Assembly: GCA_050874365.1 (NCBI GenBank)
Contig: JBNMKN010000065.1
Span: 1 to 10,149 of the forward strand
Source: Eshraghiella sp050874365
Lineage (GTDB): Bacteria > Bacillota > Clostridia > Lachnospirales > Lachnospiraceae
DNA length: 10,149 nt
Reading direction: 5' to 3'
Of the stretch, positions 6,646 to 10,149 are shown piece by piece. Position 1 is the stretch's first letter, and every line of letters starts with the position of its first letter. Position numbers and translations under genes: made by a program. The notes beneath the pieces were generated by a model. The model did not search any database and was not told where the DNA came from. It was given only the letters and a program-made list of their open reading frames with translations.

Positions 6646-7927
6646 TGTTATTTTCCTCAATAAGCTTTTCTAATACTTCATAATAGTTCTCAAAAGTTTT
6701 CCTGCAGCACATCGGATTATCTATTACCATTCCGCCTGTCATAAGTCCCGTAACAGTAAATGCCATTGCTACCCTATGGTCGTCATAAGTCTCTATTTCT
6801 GCACCGCGCACCGCCCCGGCTGCTATAAAAATATCGTCTCCTGCTATATGGCAGTCAACACCGCATTTTGTCAGCTCATTAATTATGGCTGCCATTCTGT
6901 CACATTCCTGACCTCTTATGTGTCCTACATTCCTGATAACCGTATCTCCGTCAGCAAATGGTGCTATTGCCGCAAGCGTCAATGCCTGATCCGAAAAATC
7001 ATTCATATCGACATCTATGCCCTTCAATCCGCCTGTCCTGCTGACTGTAATTCCATCTTTTGTCTCTGTAACCTCACAGCCCATTTCTTCCAGAACATTA
7101 AGGAATTTCATATCGCCCTGGACTGAAGTTTCAAATACATTCCTTACAGTAATTTTACCGCCTGTAACTGCCGCCATTGCATAAAAATAGCAAGCCGCTG
7201 ACACATCCGGTTCAATGTAGTAGTCACCTATAACTGCTTTCTGATTACCGTCTACGATATATTCTTCTCCGTCAAAAATAACATTAACACCAAAGTCTCT
7301 CAACATATCCATAGTAATCTTAATGTAAGCACCTGTCTTTTTTTCACTTGTAATCCTGATTCTGATACCGCTTTTAGTCACGGGAGTCACCATAAGCATA
7401 GCACTAAGAAACTGTGTGCTGCGGCTTATGTCCATGGTTATATCCTTACAGACTCCGCCATTGCCAATAACCTTTGCGGGAAGGTGACCCTCGGTCTTAA
7501 GGTATTCAAACCTAGCACCCATTTCTGTGAGAACATTGAATAACTCTGCCATTGGTCTTTTTTCCATCTGCTCTGAGCACATCACGGTATATTCGCCGTC
7601 AGAAAGTGCCAGCATCGCAGTCAGAAATCTGGCTGCCGTTCCCGCACTTCCCACATCTATTGTTCCTGTCTTATATGGGATTCTGCCGCCTGTTCCTTTG
7701 ATTTTAACAACTTTTTCAGTCTCATTAATCTCAAGTAAAAAACCAAGACTTTGAAGAGAAGCTAAAAAATGTCTGGAATCATCACTGAAAAGAACACCTC
7801 TTAATACGGATTCCTCTTCTGACAGTGCCGCAAGCAAAAGTGCACGGTTCGTCATGCTTTTAGACCCCGGAACAGTAACCACTCCCTCTAAAGGAGTGTC
7901 AATTTTTGGTACAAAATACTTTTCCAT
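6632..7927 (-). CDS. aroA: 3-phosphoshikimate 1-carboxyvinyltransferase (EPSP synthase)
   Basis: This 431-residue cytosolic enzyme catalyses the sixth shikimate-pathway step, joining shikimate-3-phosphate and phosphoenolpyruvate on the way to aromatic amino acids. Full-length family features are present: VPGSKSMTNRALLLAAL with Lys23, GSAGTAARFLTAML at 93-106, RPMAEL at 124-129, STQFLSAML at 170-178, NDFSDQ with Asp313, GQECDR with Glu341, DDHRVAM at 382-388, and Lys410 near the C-terminus. The loop that in E. coli reads NAGTAMRP here reads SAGTAARF: Gly96 is kept, but Phe101 replaces Pro101, which may affect glyphosate sensitivity. ATG 7927 lies one base after the rmlD stop and has only a weak AAGAG-type ribosome site, so coupling to rmlD is likely. 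The Nudix gene overlaps its 3' end. No other aro gene is in view. Confidence 0.96.
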   Translation of the reverse strand: MEKYFVPKIDTPLEGVVTVPGSKSMTNRALLLAALSEEESVLRGVLFSDDSRHFLASLQSLGFLLEINETEKVVKIKGTGGRIPYKTGTIDVGSAGTAARFLTAMLALSDGEYTVMCSEQMEKRPMAELFNVLTEMGARFEYLKTEGHLPAKVIGNGGVCKDITMDISRSTQFLSAMLMVTPVTKSGIRIRITSEKKTGAYIKITMDMLRDFGVNVIFDGEEYIVDGNQKAVIGDYYIEPDVSAACYFYAMAAVTGGKITVRNVFETSVQGDMKFLNVLEEMGCEVTETKDGITVSRTGGLKGIDVDMNDFSDQALTLAAIAPFADGDTVIRNVGHIRGQECDRMAAIINELTKCGVDCHIAGDDIFIAAGAVRGAEIETYDDHRVAMAFTVTGLMTGGMVIDNPMCCRKTFENYYEVLEKLIEENNNGKR

Positions 7928-7928
7928 A

Positions 7929-8840
7929 CTACATAATCTCTTTCAAATATCTGGCTACGGCGTCCTGCCATGTTGGCAATGGCTTAAATCCGTTTTCCGC
8001 AAGCTTGCTCTTATCAAGTCTGCTGTTAAAAGGTCTTGCTGCCTTAGATATTCCGTATTCAGCCGTTGTAACGGGAATTACCTCTGTATCATATCCTGCC
8101 TGTTTAAAAATCTCGCAGGTAAAATCATACCAGCTTATATATCCGCCTTCATTAGTTGCATGATAATATCCGTATTTTTCTGTCTCAATCATATCCACAA
8201 GAAGTCTTGCAAGGTCAAGAGTATATGTCGGCGTACCAATCTGGTCGCATACAACTCTTACCTGTGGATGGGTCTTGCCGACGTTAAGCATTGTCTTGAT
8301 AAAATTCTTGCCGTTGACACCGAACACCCATGCAATTCTGACAATAAAATATTTATCAAGAATACTGCTTACTGCCTGTTCTCCCATAAGCTTAGTCGCA
8401 CCATAAACATTAAGGGGCTTATAATCCTTACAGTCCGGTTCCCATGGGGTCTCACCCTGTCCGTCAAAAACATAATCCGTTGATATATACATCATCTTGC
8501 AATCATACTTCTTACAGGCCTTGGCAATATTTTCTGTTCCGTCTGCATTGATTGCCTTGACTTTATCTTTCTTGTCCTCATCTTCTGCCAAATCAACCGC
8601 AGTCCAAGCCGCGCAGTGAATTACCGCATCCGGCTTTACTTCGCCTATAACCTTGTCCACACTTTCTTTATCCGTTATATCAAGTGAAATATACTCGGCT
8701 TTAGTCACATAAGAACCGTCCTCGACTCCCTGATATTGCTCTGCAATATCGCTTCCGATTCCCACATGTCCTCTCTTATTAAGCTCATTCATGACGTCAT
8801 GACCCAACTGTCCCGCAACGCCTGTCACAAAAATTCTCAT
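7929..8840 (-). CDS. rmlD: dTDP-4-dehydrorhamnose reductase (RmlD-like SDR)
   Basis: The 303-residue product is an extended short-chain dehydrogenase of normal RmlD length. It would reduce dTDP-4-keto-L-rhamnose with NAD(P)H to dTDP-L-rhamnose, a precursor for cell-surface polysaccharide. Visible motifs are the N-terminal Rossmann GVAGQLG (residues 7-13), STDYVFDG (120-127, with the catalytic Thr121) and YGATK (Tyr146, Lys150). The start is ATG 8840, with AGGAG at 8849-8853 eight bases upstream. The open frame reaches a TTG at 8906, but that TTG is part of the -35 box and is rejected. It is the first gene of a likely rmlD-aroA-Nudix operon. The other rhamnose genes (rmlA, rmlB, rmlC) are not in the window, so the exact sugar substrate is inferred from the family. 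Confidence 0.9.
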   Translation of the reverse strand: MRIFVTGVAGQLGHDVMNELNKRGHVGIGSDIAEQYQGVEDGSYVTKAEYISLDITDKESVDKVIGEVKPDAVIHCAAWTAVDLAEDEDKKDKVKAINADGTENIAKACKKYDCKMMYISTDYVFDGQGETPWEPDCKDYKPLNVYGATKLMGEQAVSSILDKYFIVRIAWVFGVNGKNFIKTMLNVGKTHPQVRVVCDQIGTPTYTLDLARLLVDMIETEKYGYYHATNEGGYISWYDFTCEIFKQAGYDTEVIPVTTAEYGISKAARPFNSRLDKSKLAENGFKPLPTWQDAVARYLKEIM

Positions 8841-8877
8841 ATTCGCATCTCCTACTATTCTGCTTATTCTAATACAT

Positions 8878-8906
8878 ACTTTATATTTTTGATGTTGGGA
8901 TGTCAA
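8878..8906 (-). promoter_or_regulatory. Promoter of the rmlD-aroA-Nudix operon
   Basis: On the minus strand a perfect TTGACA (8901-8906) and TAAAGT (8878-8883) are exactly 17 bases apart. Transcription should start near 8870, giving a leader of about 30 bases. No strong hairpin separates it from the upstream Rpn-related reading frame, so some read-through is possible. Confidence 0.75.
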
Positions 8907-8945
8907 GGAAATAAGGAACCGGGCACGTTAATGTTTTATAACAAT

Positions 8946-9173
8946 TTAAGCTTTAATTATGTCCTTTACAGATTCTTCTGATATGTTGAGCTTTACGGCT
9001 ATTTCCGGTATGGTGTTTCCAAGTTCGTATAACATCTTGATACGACCAACCTGTTCACCCCTTGCGGCACCGGCAAGTTCGCCTTTATCATATCCTGTGT
9101 CATATCCATCTTCGTATGCTATCTGCTTTATCGCCTTTTCGTGTTCTTCTGCATCAAATTCAAACAAACTCAT
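8946..9173 (-). CDS. Free-standing Rpn C-terminal-domain protein (RpnS-like, possible antitoxin)
   Basis: The product has 75 residues if started at ATG 9173, where GAGG (9182-9185) lies eight bases upstream. Its first 21 residues (MSLFEFDAEEHEK...) are identical to the C-terminal region of the neighbouring Rpn-family nuclease. Tetrads beginning with Gly follow (GYDT, GYDK, GELA, GAAR, GEQV), then a helix-turn-helix-like tail (IPEIAVKLNISEESVKDII) that differs from the neighbour's tail. No nuclease core is present. The open frame continues upstream to a TAA at 9279-9281, and a longer product could begin at TTG 9230 or GTG 9212, but neither has a well-placed ribosome site. In E. coli Rpn systems the separately made C-terminal domain blocks the full-length toxic nuclease; a similar role is inferred here. 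The alternative is a dead remnant of a second rpn gene. Confidence 0.65.
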   Translation of the reverse strand: MSLFEFDAEEHEKAIKQIAYEDGYDTGYDKGELAGAARGEQVGRIKMLYELGNTIPEIAVKLNISEESVKDIIKA

Positions 9174-9195
9174 TGACCTGACCTCATTTCTGTTT
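9101..9195. repeat. Direct repeat, copy 1 (Rpn C-terminal segment)
   Basis: This segment matches 9471-9565 in the same orientation at an offset of 370 bases. Positions 9127-9185 (59 bases) are identical, with a handful of mismatches on the left flank. It covers the internal ribosome site, the ATG and the first coding residues, and marks a tandem duplication of the end of the rpn gene. Confidence 0.9.
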
Positions 9196-9297
9196 ACAGT
9201 TTCGTTATTCACATTACTTATTTCAGACAAAAAAGCTATTAATTCTAAATAAAAGCCTCCTGCCCTATAAAATTGGATTTAGTGTAAAAATAGTAAA

Positions 9298-9543
9298 TCA
9301 TTTAATAACGCTCTCTATATAATCTAAATCCAATCCGCAGAAATCGGCAATCTGACTAGGCGTTTTACCGGAATTAAACATTGACAATACAAGTTCAGCC
9401 CTGCCTTTGGCTTCACCTTTATTGTATCCTGCTAATTCGCCTTTATCATAGCCCACAAGTTCTCCCTTACCATATCCCTCCTCATACGCTATCTGTTTTA
9501 TCGCCTTTTCGTGTTCTTCTGCATCAAATTCAAACAAACTCAT
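9298..9543 (-). CDS. Nested in-frame small protein of the Rpn gene (RpnS-like, predicted internal initiation)
   Basis: Within the nuclease gene, ATG 9543 is preceded by GAGG at 9552-9555 with eight bases of spacing. Initiation there would give an 81-residue protein starting MSLFEFDAEEHEK, with tetrad repeats at residues 23-46 and a helix-turn-helix-like tail (TPSQIADFCGLDLDYIESVI). In E. coli Rpn proteins the C-terminal domain is made separately from such an internal start, dimerises, and inhibits the full-length nuclease. That the same happens here is inferred from the site and the domain layout; the identical GAGG-8-ATG arrangement in the free-standing downstream copy supports it. Confidence 0.55.
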   Translation of the reverse strand: MSLFEFDAEEHEKAIKQIAYEEGYGKGELVGYDKGELAGYNKGEAKGRAELVLSMFNSGKTPSQIADFCGLDLDYIESVIK

Positions 9544-10149
9544 TGACCTGACCTCGTTTCTGTTATTAGTGAGAAAATCCTTAAGAATATCGTTTCCGAT
9601 ACAATAATCAATGGCTGAATCCACAGCCTCTCCCTTCTCCATTGTTTTAAGGTTGCTTCTGATACATCCGATAAACTCCGAATACTCCTTAAGTGGTTCA
9701 CATCTGTCCATTAAGGTGCAATCCGCTAAGTTATTGATATTGTACTGGATAACCACAAGTTCAAGATTAGGTATCTCATCCTTATGGGCATATAAATCAG
9801 ACAAACGCATTACCTTGATTGGCGGCTGCTCATTAACACCGTTATAAAATACAACAAACTTAGGATTGGGTAAGGTAAGTGCCTTGCCGGAATATATATC
9901 AAACCCACCAACATATTTTTTAAAACACTTTGTCACATATTCCAGATTACGGTATGGCATATTCGGATTGACTGTTGACTGGTGTTCAAAAAGGTTAAGT
10001 TTCATATCTATGACACAGGAAATATCATTCTTGCTTGTCATATATATGGCGTTTTCAAGGGTGGTTATTATGATATCGTTTTCATCGGAAAAGTCGGTGT
10101 CATTGACCGCATTAAAGAGTGAGAGAAGATTGGACTTATCTTTGAATAA
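9298..10149 (-). CDS. Rpn family recombination-promoting nuclease / putative transposase (PD-(D/E)XK, 5' partial)
   Basis: The frame is open without a stop from TGA at 9298-9300 to the right edge, so 283 residues are visible and the N-terminus is missing; the internal Met at 10041 is not the start. Visible landmarks fit the YhgA-like/Rpn family: a conserved FNAVNDT segment, TTLENAIY, then VIDMKLNLFEHQST-NPNMPYR. In that last stretch the Asp (codon 10006-10008), Glu (9985-9987) and Gln of EHQ form the PD-(D/E)XK active site. The family cuts DNA, is toxic, and in E. coli aids recombination and phage defence. The C-terminal part has NRNEVRSMSLFEFD, tetrad repeats (GYGK/GELV/GYDK/GELA/GYNK/GEAK) and a helix-turn-helix-like tail. 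An internal start (ATG 9543) could yield a nested small protein. A second copy of this C-terminal unit follows 3'. The older name transposase is probably misleading. Confidence 0.9.
   Translation of the reverse strand, partial: LFKDKSNLLSLFNAVNDTDFSDENDIIITTLENAIYMTSKNDISCVIDMKLNLFEHQSTVNPNMPYRNLEYVTKCFKKYVGGFDIYSGKALTLPNPKFVVFYNGVNEQPPIKVMRLSDLYAHKDEIPNLELVVIQYNINNLADCTLMDRCEPLKEYSEFIGCIRSNLKTMEKGEAVDSAIDYCIGNDILKDFLTNNRNEVRSMSLFEFDAEEHEKAIKQIAYEEGYGKGELVGYDKGELAGYNKGEAKGRAELVLSMFNSGKTPSQIADFCGLDLDYIESVIK
9406..9477. repeat. Three 24-base in-frame units coding Gly-initial tetrads in the Rpn C-terminal region
   Basis: On the minus strand three units of 24 bases encode GYGKGELV, GYDKGELA and GYNKGEAK (residues 23-46 of the nested product). 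The downstream copy has a related but differently composed block at 9048-9107. Such units can gain or lose copies by slippage without changing frame. Confidence 0.8.
9471..9565. repeat. Direct repeat, copy 2 (Rpn C-terminal segment)
   Basis: This is the partner of 9101-9195. The identical core here is 9497-9555. It lies inside the full-length nuclease gene and includes the internal ribosome site and ATG 9543. Confidence 0.9.

Noticed and set aside
7854..8483. 209-residue plus-strand open frame
   Set aside because: It is antisense to aroA and rmlD, Cys-rich and low in family-like motifs, with no ribosome site; a shadow of the real genes.
8841..8906. Longer RmlD starting at TTG 8906
   Set aside because: That TTG is part of the TTGACA -35 box, and ATG 8840 has a well-placed AGGAG and begins at the normal Rossmann strand.
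9231..9300. Terminator after the full-length Rpn gene
   Set aside because: Only a weak 6-bp AT-rich inverted repeat (GATTTA/TAAATC) is present, without a GC-rich stem or a proper T-run.
9298..10041. A complete 247-residue protein starting at Met 10041
   Set aside because: The frame stays open to the window edge and the extra upstream 36 residues carry conserved family sequence, so the gene is cut by the window and 10041 is an internal Met.
8946..10149. Insertion sequence or mobile element based on the transposase name of the Rpn family
   Set aside because: No terminal inverted repeats or target duplications are visible, and Rpn proteins are PD-(D/E)XK nucleases rather than classical transposases.

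Overview
The window looks like a chromosomal segment of a low-GC Gram-positive anaerobe. Clostridia, most likely Lachnospiraceae, is my inference from A/T-rich codon use, strong AGGAGG-type ribosome sites, some TTG/GTG starts, and an Rpn-family nuclease with Gly-Tyr-x-Lys tetrad repeats. No RNA genes, CRISPR arrays or insertion sequences were seen, and no gene-free stretch exceeds about 110 bases.

Left arm (1-2420, + strand): the 3' end of a membrane protein with a double zinc ribbon overlaps by 8 bases the start of a complete P-type cation ATPase. A perfect 13-bp hairpin (2442-2473) sits between this unit and the convergent minus-strand genes and can serve as a terminator for both directions.

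Middle (2482-8840, all - strand; transcription runs right to left): a housekeeping block. A strong promoter at 8878-8906 drives rmlD (dTDP-4-dehydrorhamnose reductase), aroA (EPSP synthase) and a Nudix hydrolase. These are tightly packed (1-base gap, then a 14-base overlap). A second promoter (6101-6129) drives an Si-type citrate synthase. A terminator-like hairpin separates that gene from a LysR-type regulator, and a single-domain cobalamin-independent methionine-synthase-like methyltransferase follows with its own promoter. Ribosome-site spacing moves several starts inward from the longest open frame: citrate synthase to GTG 6050, LysR to TTG 4595, Nudix to ATG 6645, rmlD to ATG 8840, methyltransferase to ATG 3600.

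Right arm (8946-10149, - strand): the accessory part. An Rpn-family (recombination-promoting nuclease / YhgA-like, PD-(D/E)XK) gene runs off the right edge. Its C-terminal region has an internal ribosome site and ATG that could make a separate 81-residue protein, matching the gene-within-gene toxin/antitoxin layout known for Rpn proteins of E. coli. Directly downstream is a free-standing second copy of that C-terminal unit with the same internal ribosome site and start, but a different tetrad-repeat pattern and tail. This nuclease plus nested inhibitor plus detached extra inhibitor arrangement is the most interesting thing in the window.
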